64,000 nucleotides of DNA, from assembly GCA_963830545.1 (NCBI GenBank), contig CAWHMK010000001.1, positions 248,001 to 312,000 on the forward strand, in the 5' to 3' direction. Of the stretch, positions 16,147-24,690 are shown one piece after another (position 1 is the stretch's first letter; each line of letters starts with the position of its first letter). The notes beneath the pieces are model-generated. The model searched no databases and had not been told where the DNA came from. It saw only the letters and a program-made list of their open reading frames with translations. The position numbers and the translations under genes are program-made. The stretch comes from DATGJX01 sp963830545. GTDB taxonomy: Bacteria > Vulcanimicrobiota > Vulcanimicrobiia > Vulcanimicrobiales > Vulcanimicrobiaceae.

Positions 16147-17800
16147 TCATTCGGCAAGCCATAGTTTGACGAGTTTGGCGATGCTGTCGGGGTTTTCTTG
16201 AGCCACAGTGGTTACGTATTCGATCATTTGCTCGCGCGTCAGGTCCGCTGCGGAGCGAATCGGCGCGGCGATGCCCGGCGCGCCGTCGAGCATCGGATGC
16301 TCTTCGAACGGCGGCAGTTCTTCCGCGAGCGTCGAGTCGAAGGACGGCAATTCCATCACCGGTTTGAACGAACGCCGCCGCGCGCGCATCGCGAGCAGAC
16401 CGAGGGCTCCCGCCGCGCCGAGTACCAAAAGCGCGATTACAAACGAAAGCGGAATGCCGAGCATCGTTCCGGGCTGCTGTGTAATCGTCGTGCCGGGTAT
16501 CGCCGCAACGGACGGATTGAACGGAATCGCTTCGACGGAGACTTGATCGCCGGCAGCCAAATTCAGACCAGCCGCGGCGACCACCAAATTCTGGATTTGC
16601 TGGCGCATCGCCGGCGTAATTTGATAGGGCTGGGCCGGCGTCTTCGAGAGCGCACTGCCGGCCGGCGTGACGGTCGAGTGATTCAATACGACCGCGACGC
16701 TGGTCGAGGCGACTTTGCCCGGCGCGTCGATGTGCTTGATGTTGGATTCCGAGATGTCGTAGTTGGTCGTGGTTTCGGATTTGCTGTAGCGTCCGCCCGG
16801 CGTTTGCTGCTGCCCCTGATACGTCGGAATATTCGTCGTCGTGCCGGGTACGCCGGCAGCGCGCGCAGCCGCCTGCGCGCCGTTATACGATTCACGTTTG
16901 GATTGCGAGGAAAGCACTGTGCCTTCCGGTGCGTACGTCTTGGTTTCCGTCGTATTTGCGTCGAAGTCCATCTTCGTCGAAACGCGGGCCACCGCGCGGC
17001 GCGGCCCGAGCGTTTGATCGAGCATGGATTGCACGCCGGCCTGCACCGCGGCCTCGTACCGCTGTTTGGCTGCGAGCTGCTCTTGCGTGAGATTGAGCGG
17101 GTCCGGCGAATTCGCGTCGGCGCCTTGCGGCGGCAACAACACTTGGCCGTCTTGGTCGACGATGGTGACGTCTTCCGGTTTGAGGCCTTCGACCGCGTGC
17201 GAAACGAGCATCGTGATGCCTTGCACTTGTTCGGGCGAGAGCTGCATGCCGGGCTTGGTCGTAACCGCTACTGAAGCCGTGGTCGGATTTTGCGTCGTGC
17301 TATAAAGCGTTTGATCCGGCGCGGCGATTTGGACGCGAGCGCCTTCGACGGGGTCGAGTCCGGCGATGGTTCGCTCGAGTTCGCCCTCGATCGCGCGCGT
17401 CTTGTCGATCTTCTCCTCGAATTCGGTCATGCCGAAATTCGTGCGATCGAACAGCTCGTAGCCGGTCGAGCCTCCTTTTATGACGTTGGCGCCGGCGATT
17501 GCCACACGCTCGTCCGAAAGGTTCTGAGCCGGAACCAGAACGGTCTTGCCGTCCGCAGAAAGCTCGATACGGAACTTTGTCGTCCTTGAGGTGCTGTGTG
17601 ACGGCTGACGCATCGGTCGCAGACAGGTTGGAAAAGAGCGGTTCGTAAGACGGGCGGTTGAACGCATACAGTCCGACGAGTAACAGCGCCGCGAAACCGA
17701 CAATCGAAATAACACCGACGGCGAGATTGCGGCTGGGGCCTTCCCACAATACTCGAAACCGGCCGGCGAGATCGTTCCACATCATCGAGACGCGATCCAA
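16147..17800 (-). CDS. fliF: Flagellar MS-ring protein FliF (frame broken by one inserted base)
   Basis: The N-terminal 60 residues (MDRVSMMWNDLAGRF..., a TM helix, then NRPSYEPLFSNLSATDASAV) are in one frame. The rest (IELSADGKTVLVPAQNLSDE onwards, the ring-building domain and a second TM helix near residue 440) is in another. Dropping one A from an AAA near 17581 joins them as LKDDKFRIELSADG and gives a 550-residue FliF of normal length. FliF forms the membrane MS ring on which FliG assembles. It is the first gene of the flagellar operon and has a candidate sigma-28 promoter upstream. Confidence 0.94.
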
Positions 17801-17916
17801 AACGTCACCTAACCTCTAGGCGCGGCCGACCGTGGCCTGCTTGCCGGACGTCCTTGTTCGGCAGCATCTTGTCCGGCCGGTCCCAAACGCATGACCGGGC
17901 GGACTACTAACCTGTA

Positions 17917-17943
17917 GTATCGGACGTTCTCCACAGCGCTTTA
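17917..17943 (-). promoter_or_regulatory. Candidate sigma-28 (FliA) promoter of the fliF operon
   Basis: On the minus strand the sequence reads TAAA, 15 bases, then TCCGATAC. The FliA consensus is TAAA-N15-GCCGATAA, so the -35 core, the exact spacing and CCGATA of the -10 all match. It lies in the 179-base gap between purA and fliF, about 110 bases before the fliF start. A cognate FliA gene is at 30447-31289. This is a visual match; transcription start data are lacking. Confidence 0.65.
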
Positions 17944-17979
17944 CGCTGGTCTCGGATGCAGAAGTAAAGTTAACGCAAC

Positions 17980-19218
17980 TCATTCCGCGAGCTCCGATCG
18001 CTCCGGTCCGACGGAAACGCGTTCGATCGGAACGCCGAGCGTGTTTTCCACCCGCCGGACATATGCAAGCGCCGCCGGCGGAAGATCCGCGATGCGTCGC
18101 ACGGACGAGATGTCGTCGTTCCAGCCATCGAGATATTCCACGTCGAGCTCCAGGCGGGGCTCGGCCGCCGATGCGAAGGCTGCCGGCTTGCCGAGCGCGC
18201 GATATCCCGTAACGATGCCGATTCGTTCGAATCCGGTTAAGACGTCGAGCTTCGTTATAACCGCTGACGAGAGTCCGTTGAGCCGCGCGGCATAGCGCGC
18301 TGCAACGGCGTCGAACCATCCGCAGCGGCGCGGCCTCCCGGTGACCACGCCGAATTCGGCACCCGCCGTGCGGAGGCGTTCGCCGGTTGCGTCGTTCAAT
18401 TCGGACGGAAACGGGCCGCCGCCGACGCGAGTGCAGTACGCCTTCACGACGCCGACGACGCGGTCGATCGCCGTGGGACCTATCCCCAGACCGGTGCAAG
18501 CGCCGCCGGCGATCGTATGCGAACTGGTCACGTAGGGATACGTCCCGTAACCAACGTCGAGCAGCGAACCTTGCGCGCCTTCGATCAGCACCCGGCGACC
18601 GCTTTCCAATTTTTCGTGCACATACTCTACGCCGTCGACGATATGCGGCAGGATGCGTTCCGCGGCTGCCAGCGTCGGTGCGATGAGATCCTCGGCGCCT
18701 TTGAAACGCAGCTTGTCCGCAAGCATTTCCTGGCGAAGCAGATCGCCGAACGTAATTCCCGAGCGGCCGGCTTTGTCGACGTATGCCGGCCCGATGCCGC
18801 GTCCGGTCGTTCCGATCGCTTGCGCGCCGCGAGCGACCTCGCCGGCCTTGTCCGCTTGGGCATGATACGGAAAGACGACGTGCGCGCGATCGGAGATCTT
18901 TATTCGCGAGACGTCTACGCCGTGCGCTTGAAGCGATGCGATTTCGCTCGTCAATCCATCCAGACTGACGACGGTTCCACCGCCGATGAACAACTCGCAC
19001 CCTTCTTGCAGCACACCGGAAGGCACGATGCGCAGCGCGAGCTTTCGATCGCCGACGTGGATCGAGTGCCCGGCATTGTCCCCGCCGCCGAACCGGGCGA
19101 CGACGTCGTAGCCGCGCGCGTAATAGTCGACGATCCGCCCCTTCCCCTCATCGCCCCACTGGATGCCGACGATGATGTCGGCCTTGGAGCGCTGAGCGTC
19201 GAGCCGCGATCTACTCAT
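17980..19218 (-). CDS. purA: Adenylosuccinate synthetase PurA
   Basis: This 412-residue enzyme carries the GTP-binding P-loop variant GIQWGDEGKGRIVD, the conserved FGGGDNAGHS, GTTGRGIGPAYVDKAGR and the C-terminal VGPERSE. It converts IMP, aspartate and GTP to adenylosuccinate in AMP synthesis. It is the last gene of a minus-strand run starting with a response regulator, and its start overlaps the GH125 stop. With hpt two genes upstream it makes a short IMP-to-AMP salvage route. Confidence 0.95.
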   Translation of the reverse strand: MSRSRLDAQRSKADIIVGIQWGDEGKGRIVDYYARGYDVVARFGGGDNAGHSIHVGDRKLALRIVPSGVLQEGCELFIGGGTVVSLDGLTSEIASLQAHGVDVSRIKISDRAHVVFPYHAQADKAGEVARGAQAIGTTGRGIGPAYVDKAGRSGITFGDLLRQEMLADKLRFKGAEDLIAPTLAAAERILPHIVDGVEYVHEKLESGRRVLIEGAQGSLLDVGYGTYPYVTSSHTIAGGACTGLGIGPTAIDRVVGVVKAYCTRVGGGPFPSELNDATGERLRTAGAEFGVVTGRPRRCGWFDAVAARYAARLNGLSSAVITKLDVLTGFERIGIVTGYRALGKPAAFASAAEPRLELDVEYLDGWNDDISSVRRIADLPPAALAYVRRVENTLGVPIERVSVGPERSELAE

Positions 19219-20518
19219 TCATGAATTCCAAGTCGGACGTATCGCCCATGGGAATCTGCGGAATGCCCTGAAACGCCGTCATGACGAATTCGCTGAAAAG
19301 CGCGTTCGGCCAACCGAAATCGGCGCGCGTGAACTGTTTGGGGTCGTCCGGGTTGAACGACTCGTGCAGCAAATGGTCGCCCGGATCGCTTGCGAGCAAT
19401 TGATTGAGAACGTCTTCCCGTTCGCTCTGCGATGCTGCGGTGAGCCCTTGCATGACCAGCGCCAGCGGCCACACCCAGTGATCGGGCGTGTGCAGGCTGC
19501 CGATGCCGCGCGCGACATGGCCGGCATAATACAACGGATCGTCCTGCGAGAGCAGAAAGGCGCGCGTATTCAAATAGTAGCGATCGTTGTCCGGCATGTA
19601 GCCGATGTACGGTGCGGAGAGCAAACTCGGCACGTTGGCATCGTCGGTGAGAATCGCGTTGCCGAGACCGTCGACTTCATACGCATAGATGTAGCCGTAC
19701 TTCTTGACCGGAACCATCCCGTAACGCTGAATGCCGCGCTGCACTTCATCACGCAGCGACTGCGCTTCGTGCGCCTTGATGACGTTATGGTAGACCTCGC
19801 GCTCGATCTGCGCCATGTCGCTGAGCGCCACGACCGCGAACATCTCGGATGGAATGAGGTAATTGTAATAGCACGCGTCGTCGGAGGGCCGGAAACCGGT
19901 CCAAATCATCCCCGTGTAGGCTACCGGACGTCCGCGCCCTTCGAATAATTCTTTATGCGTGTACCGCGAGTTGCGCGGATGGTCTTGCTCGCGCTCCATC
20001 GTCGCCAGAATTGCGTCCAACGCCTTGGCCTCGTCGGGCGTGAAGACCGACGCGTCGCCGGTCACGTGCCAATAACTCCACGCAAGCGTCACGGGATACG
20101 CAAGCGAATCGAGCTCGAATTTTTCTTCCCATACGCGATAGTCCAGCGTGAAGGCGTTGGCGTACGGATCGATCTGAAGATACTTCGCTTGACGGGCGAT
20201 GATGCCGCGCAAGAGCTCGCGAATGGTCGCATCGCTGCGCGCATAGTACAAGTACGGGCGGACTTGCGCGCTCGAATCGCGCAGCCACTCCGCCGGAATG
20301 TCACCCGTTTTCACGTACGCCGTACCGTCCGGCGCGAGCTGGGCGAGCTTCGTCGTGTCGAGAAGCGCGGCCCGAAACATCTGCTGCAAATGCGCGTTGG
20401 AACTTTGATACTGCGCCGCAGCCTCCTGAATCGATTGCAATTCCAAAGCCGGCGCTGCCGCCGGCGCACAGAGTAAGAAAACAAGCAAGGCGGCAAGCGT
20501 ATGTTTGAACGATGTCAT
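19211..20518 (-). CDS. Glycoside hydrolase family 125 (exo-alpha-1,6-mannosidase type), secreted
   Basis: A signal peptide (MTSFKHTLAALLVFLLCA to about residue 24) precedes a domain with the GH125/DUF1237 blocks TGDIPAEWLRDSSAQVRPYL, FRPSDDACYYNYLIPSEMFA, YAYEVDGLGNAILTDDANVP and ESFNPDDPKQFTRADFGW. Known family members are metal-independent exo-alpha-1,6-mannosidases. I start at the second Met (20518), which gives a cleaner signal peptide than 20533. It overlaps or abuts hpt and overlaps purA, an unusual setting for a glycosidase; substrate is unknown. Confidence 0.88.
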   Translation of the reverse strand: MTSFKHTLAALLVFLLCAPAAAPALELQSIQEAAAQYQSSNAHLQQMFRAALLDTTKLAQLAPDGTAYVKTGDIPAEWLRDSSAQVRPYLYYARSDATIRELLRGIIARQAKYLQIDPYANAFTLDYRVWEEKFELDSLAYPVTLAWSYWHVTGDASVFTPDEAKALDAILATMEREQDHPRNSRYTHKELFEGRGRPVAYTGMIWTGFRPSDDACYYNYLIPSEMFAVVALSDMAQIEREVYHNVIKAHEAQSLRDEVQRGIQRYGMVPVKKYGYIYAYEVDGLGNAILTDDANVPSLLSAPYIGYMPDNDRYYLNTRAFLLSQDDPLYYAGHVARGIGSLHTPDHWVWPLALVMQGLTAASQSEREDVLNQLLASDPGDHLLHESFNPDDPKQFTRADFGWPNALFSEFVMTAFQGIPQIPMGDTSDLEFMNE

Positions 20519-20520
20519 TC

Positions 20521-21033
20521 TTATTGGGGCCAACTTCCGTGGGCGTAGATCTCGGGTAACTCACGGTATCGGCCTTTGTAGTCCAAACCGTAGCCGACGA
20601 CGAACACGTCGGGGATTTCGAAGCCGCGATACTTGAGATCGATCCCCGCGATCCGTCGGTGCGGACGATCGAGCAACGTGCATACGGCAAGCGAGGCGGG
20701 TTCGCGCGCGCGTAACGTTTTCGTTACATATTGGAGCGTCAGACCCGTGTCGATGGTGTCCTCCACCAGAATGACGTGACGGCGCTCTACCGATTCGGAC
20801 GTGTCCTTCACGAACCGGATTCCCTCCGCGTCCGCATATCGCGATAGCGCGATGAAATCGAAGGCGCACGGAATGCTGATGCAGCGCGTGAGATCCGCAA
20901 CGAAGATCGCGGCGCTCGAGAGGACGCCCACGATCAAGGGATTTTTTCCCGCGTAGTCCACGTCGATCGAGGCGCCGATTTCACGGACGCGCGCCGCGAT
21001 CGTCGCTTCGTCGAACAGGCGCTCCGCTATCAC
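20521..21033 (-). CDS. hpt: Hypoxanthine phosphoribosyltransferase
   Basis: This 170-residue type I phosphoribosyltransferase has the PRPP-binding motif VILVEDTIDTGLTLQYVT and the purine-site region LDRPHRRIAGIDLKYRGFEI, then VFVVGYGLDYKGRYRELPEI. It makes IMP and GMP from free hypoxanthine and guanine. Its start overlaps the upstream small nuclease-like gene by ATGA. Bacillus and many other bacteria place hpt near tilS/ftsH; here it is coupled to a GH125 gene and purA. Confidence 0.95.
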   Translation of the reverse strand: MIAERLFDEATIAARVREIGASIDVDYAGKNPLIVGVLSSAAIFVADLTRCISIPCAFDFIALSRYADAEGIRFVKDTSESVERRHVILVEDTIDTGLTLQYVTKTLRAREPASLAVCTLLDRPHRRIAGIDLKYRGFEIPDVFVVGYGLDYKGRYRELPEIYAHGSWPQ

Positions 21034-21362
21034 GAAGCTCGGACCAGCCTATTGGAAAAAATGCGCTCGACGTCCCGGCGCGTAAAAAGTTTAATCGCGA
21101 TCTCGGGAAAAGCTTCGCGCAGCAGGCGCACTTTGCGGTTTTTTCGCGACTGCAAACGCGGGCTCTGCATCGTCATCTCGACGTACAGGTCGTACTTCGG
21201 TAAATAAAAATCGGGAGAGAACCACTCGACGGCAGTTCCGCGCGCGTCCAGAGCGATGGGAAACGCGCAGGGCTCGTACACCCATTCGACTTCGTAAAAA
21301 TCGAGGAGCCGAGCGAACTCTGCTTCGCTGCGATGCGCGAACCGCGGCTGCTGCGTTGCCAC
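21030..21362 (-). CDS. Small PD-(D/E)XK nuclease-like protein of unknown function
   Basis: This 110-residue protein contains WFSPDFYLPKYDLYVEMTMQ and a basic helix RKNRKVRLLREAFP, followed by IKLFTRRDVERIF. The layout (strand with D, then YVE, then a Lys/Arg-rich helix and a second strand) resembles Vsr/DUF559-type restriction-endonuclease folds. The usual Lys of the E-x-K motif is not present at the expected place (VEMT), so activity is uncertain. It is translationally coupled to hpt (ATGA). Confidence 0.6.
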   Translation of the reverse strand: MATQQPRFAHRSEAEFARLLDFYEVEWVYEPCAFPIALDARGTAVEWFSPDFYLPKYDLYVEMTMQSPRLQSRKNRKVRLLREAFPEIAIKLFTRRDVERIFSNRLVRAS

Positions 21363-21372
21363 GGGCGTACAT

Positions 21373-22533
21373 CTACGACACGAGTGCCCCGGACTCTTCC
21401 TTGAGCGGCAACGCGGCCTCGAATCGCGCGCCGCCGAGCGAGGACTCCATCACGCGAACGCCGCCGCCCGCGCGTTCAGCGATCATCTTCACGATCGCAA
21501 GTCCGATGCCGGTTCCCGGCCGCGCCGCAGCACCCGAACCGCGGACGCGCAACGCAAAAATCGATTCACGTTCGTGCGCGGCGATGCCGGGGCCGTCGTC
21601 GTCGACGCCGATCGCGACTTCGCTCCCGCGCACTCGAGCGCTCATGCGAACCGTTCCGCCTTCGTGTACGTATTTCACGGCATTGTCCAGCAGGTTCACG
21701 AGCAGCTGCAGGCACGCATCGGGCTCGATTGCAGCCCGCGCGTCCGCGAGGGGCTCGCACTGGAGTGTGATCGCTCGGCTCTTCGCCAGCGGCCGAAGTA
21801 CCTCGCAGGCCTGCCGCATTTGCGCTCCGAGATCGCAGGAGTGGCTCGCGAGTGCGCTGCTCGAGAGATCGAGCAGCGAAAACTCGAACATGCCTTCCAG
21901 CAAACGGCCCATGCGCAGCGCCTCGCGTCTGGCCGTTTCGAGAAAATGCCGGCTCGTCGCGGCGTCGACCTTCTGCTCGATCAGCGTTTCGAGATATCCG
22001 CGAATCGACGTAAGAGGCGTGCGCAGCTCGTGCCCGATCGCCGAGAAGAATTCGTACCGTTCACGCTCGCGCGCGCCTCGTTCCAACGCGAGCGCAATAT
22101 CGGGCGCAAGTCCGGCACGCGCATCCACACGCGCCAGCATCGTCCAGCCGGTCTCCACGCGAAGGCCGCACTCTCGCGCAATTGCCGCGGCGACGCGTTC
22201 GAGTACCGATCGAACGTCCACAGGGAGCGGAACGCGCGCTTCGCGCGACGGAGCGCTCATGACGATTGCGAACACGTCGCTCCCGGGATCGTGTGCGGCA
22301 ACGTCTCCGGTGCGCAGAATGCGGCCCGCAGCCTCGAGGAACGCCGCTATCGTCGCGCGCTCCAGCCGCTGCGCGGCGCGTTTCCCCTCCCGCCACGCAA
22401 TTCGCTCGAACTGCGGTAACCGCAATGCGAGCAGTGGAATCGGCCCGTGCTGAAGGGCCGCCGCGGCCGGCTCCGCAAGCGCCGCTACGCGCCGCAGATT
22501 CTTACGAACGCGAGAACTTGTAGCCGAAGCCAT
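21373..22533 (-). CDS. Sensor histidine kinase with degenerate GGDEF-like N-terminal domain
   Basis: The C-terminal half is a standard kinase: H-box FFSAIGHELRTPLTSIRGYL, N-box LVNLLDNAVKYVHEGG, and G-boxes GVDDDGPGIA and GTGIGLAIVKMIAERAGGG. No transmembrane segment is evident. The N-terminal part (about residues 20-140) reads like a decayed GGDEF domain, with GSDVFAIVM at the position of GGDEFAIL. It overlaps the upstream response regulator gene and is presumably its cognate kinase. I choose the Met at 22533; 22557 is also open. Confidence 0.85.
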   Translation of the reverse strand: MASATSSRVRKNLRRVAALAEPAAAALQHGPIPLLALRLPQFERIAWREGKRAAQRLERATIAAFLEAAGRILRTGDVAAHDPGSDVFAIVMSAPSREARVPLPVDVRSVLERVAAAIARECGLRVETGWTMLARVDARAGLAPDIALALERGARERERYEFFSAIGHELRTPLTSIRGYLETLIEQKVDAATSRHFLETARREALRMGRLLEGMFEFSLLDLSSSALASHSCDLGAQMRQACEVLRPLAKSRAITLQCEPLADARAAIEPDACLQLLVNLLDNAVKYVHEGGTVRMSARVRGSEVAIGVDDDGPGIAAHERESIFALRVRGSGAAARPGTGIGLAIVKMIAERAGGGVRVMESSLGGARFEAALPLKEESGALVS

Positions 22534-23192
22534 GGACCGTCTGCAGTACGGGCGCAAGGTCGCGTTCTTCTTCGATCTTCAGACGGACTCGCCGCACGTG
22601 GACGTCGACGGTGCGCTCGTCGCCGTCGAAGTCGAATCCCCATACGCGTTCGAGCAGCGTCCGGCGCGAAAGCGCTACGCCGGGATTGCTCGCGAGCGTC
22701 AGCAGCAGCGAGAATTCGCGCGGTTTCAATTTGACGTCACAGCCGTCGACGCGTACTTCGCGCGCCGCTTCGTCGATTTCCAACCGGCCGAAATTCAAAA
22801 TCGTGGGACGTTGTTCCATAGGCGTGCCCGATCGGCGCAGGACGGCCTTCACGCGCGCGACGACCTCGCGGGGCGAGAATGGTTTGCAGATGTAATCGTC
22901 GGCGCCCAATTCGAAGCCGATCACGCGGTCGATCTCGTCGAGCTCGCGCGGTCAGCATGACGATCGGAATCTCGCACTTTTCGCGTCGAAGCGCGCGGGC
23001 CACTTCGAGCCCGTCGATGGCGGGCAATCCGATATCCAAAACGACGACTGACGCCAGCTCGCGCGCCGCTCGCAATGCCGCGTTGCCGTCGCCGACGGCG
23101 ACGACCTCGAAACCCTCGCGCCGCAGATGATGGGCGAGCAACTCGCGAATGGCGGGATCGTCTTCCGCAACGAGCACGGTGCGAGCGGGCAT
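22502..23192 (-). CDS. OmpR/PhoB-family response regulator (frame broken by one inserted base)
   Basis: The receiver domain starts MPARTVLVAEDDPAIRELLA with the phospho-Asp in VVLDIGLPAIDGLEV. After IVMLTAR the frame is lost near 22953. Deleting one base gives LTARLDEIDRVIGFELGADDY and continues into KPFSPREVVARVKAVLRR and a winged-helix DNA-binding domain (LKPREFSLLLTLASNPG, RTVDVHVRRVRLKIE). The repaired protein has 229 residues, normal for the family. It heads the operon with the kinase, nuclease-like gene, hpt, GH125 and purA. Confidence 0.92.
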
Positions 23193-23237
23193 ACCGCAGG
23201 TAGTGCCCGGGGTTATCGCGCGTAGAGACACGGGTAC

Positions 23238-24122
23238 ATGGGGCGCGTGGCAGAGCAGCACAAAGGCGATTCCGGCGGACCGCTCCCGTCCGAGGCTGCG
23301 GGCAACATCGTCCAACTCAGCGAGGACGAAGAACAAGAGGTTCGCAAACGTTCGGCACTGCGCGCCGCGGTCGTTTTCGAAACGGTGCGGCGCGAGGGAG
23401 AAACCGAGGCTACGCGGCCCGCGCTCGCACTCGCATTTTCCGGTCTCGCCTGCGGGCTTTCCATGGGGTTCTCGCTGGTAGGAAGCGGGATACTACGGGC
23501 TTACACGCCCGACGTCGCCTGGCGTCCGCTTTTCGTAAACTTGGGCTATACGCTTGGGTTCCTCATCGTAGTGCTGGGACGCCAGCAGCTTTTCACGGAG
23601 AACACCCTTACAGCGATTTTGCCCGTACTCGACGATCCGGACAAATCCAAGAAACTCGTGCAGATGGTCCGTTTGTGGAGCATCGTACTCTTCACGAATC
23701 TCATCGGCGCCGCAATATTTTCATATTGCGCGGCACACACGGCGACGTTTCCTCCGCAGATCAAAGCGGCGTTTCTGCAAATCGGTTTGGAAGCGCTCCA
23801 TCCGACGTTCGGCGAAATCGTATGGCGGGGAATACTTGCCGGCTGGCTGATCGCGCTCATGGTATGGCTTCTTCCGGCAGCCGACACGCAGCGCGTGTGG
23901 ATCGTCTTGATCATCACGTGGCTCGTCGGCGCTGCGGGGCTCAGTCACATCATCGCCGGTTCCGTCGAGGCGCTCTATGCAGTCGCGGCCGGAGCGTGGC
24001 CTTGGACGCAGTACGTCACGAACTACCTCGTGCCCGTCTTTATCGGCAACTGTATCGGCGGAGTGGGGCTCGTGGCGATACTCAATTACGGACAGGTCGT
24101 GCCCGAGCAGGGCGGCGATTAA
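23238..24122 (+). CDS. Formate/nitrite transporter (FNT) family channel
   Basis: This 294-residue membrane protein has six hydrophobic segments and FNT signatures: LACGLSMGFSLVGSGILRAY, NLGYTLGFLIVVLGRQQLFTENTL and the late GNCIGGVGLVAILNYGQV. An acidic, soluble N-terminal extension of about 60 residues precedes TM1. It resembles the YfdC-type subgroup rather than FocA. It is transcribed divergently from the response regulator; the 45-base gap must hold both promoters. Confidence 0.9.
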   Translation: MGRVAEQHKGDSGGPLPSEAAGNIVQLSEDEEQEVRKRSALRAAVVFETVRREGETEATRPALALAFSGLACGLSMGFSLVGSGILRAYTPDVAWRPLFVNLGYTLGFLIVVLGRQQLFTENTLTAILPVLDDPDKSKKLVQMVRLWSIVLFTNLIGAAIFSYCAAHTATFPPQIKAAFLQIGLEALHPTFGEIVWRGILAGWLIALMVWLLPAADTQRVWIVLIITWLVGAAGLSHIIAGSVEALYAVAAGAWPWTQYVTNYLVPVFIGNCIGGVGLVAILNYGQVVPEQGGD

Positions 24123-24654
24123 CTCGCTTCTTCCGAAAGGATGCCGGCGAAGGGGCCAAACTGCGCGGCGTGCTCGCGCAACTTGCGGTAGATGAGCGAG
24201 GCCGGAAAGCCCAGACGCTCGAGCGCCCGGGCCGCTGCGGGATAACTGAGTTCCGGCTTGGTGCGAAACAGTTTCAGAAGAGCTTCATCGAGCCGGTCGC
24301 CTTCCTCGATCGAACCGTTGCACACGGCAATCGCTGCAGCGTCGCGATCGATCCCCTTTCGGACGAGCTCACCCACGAGACGGGCATCGCCGACCGCTTT
24401 GCGCTTCTGCTCGACGTACAGCTGCGCGAAAAGGCGGTCATCGATGTACCCGTCGCGCCTGCAGCGCGCGATCGCGTCCCGGATGTCGTCGTCCGAATAC
24501 TGCTTGCGCTCGAGTTTTTGCCACAGTTGAGCTTCAGTCAGGCGTTTTTGCGCTAGCGCTCGGAGTGCCGCTACATATGCTGTTCGGGTGGTGAGCGGAC
24601 TTCGTCTACATCCTGTGCCGTCGGCGTGCAGCGCGTCCCTGCGCGCGAGAACAT
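24119..24654 (-). CDS. recX: Recombination regulator RecX (start uncertain)
   Basis: Downstream of recA, the sequence from YVAALRALAQKRLTEAQLWQ through DDDIRDAIARCRRDGYIDDR, LFAQLYVEQKRKAVGDARLV and AARALERLGFPASLIYRKLR matches the three-helix repeats of RecX. No ATG or GTG is in frame near the expected start. An ATG at 24654 in another frame joins the recX frame if one base is missing in a CCC near 24590, giving 178 residues. A TTG start near 24681 is the alternative. RecX modulates RecA filaments. Confidence 0.83.
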
Positions 24655-24690
24655 CTGCTGCTTCTGCGCTTTTTCGCGACAACAAACAGT

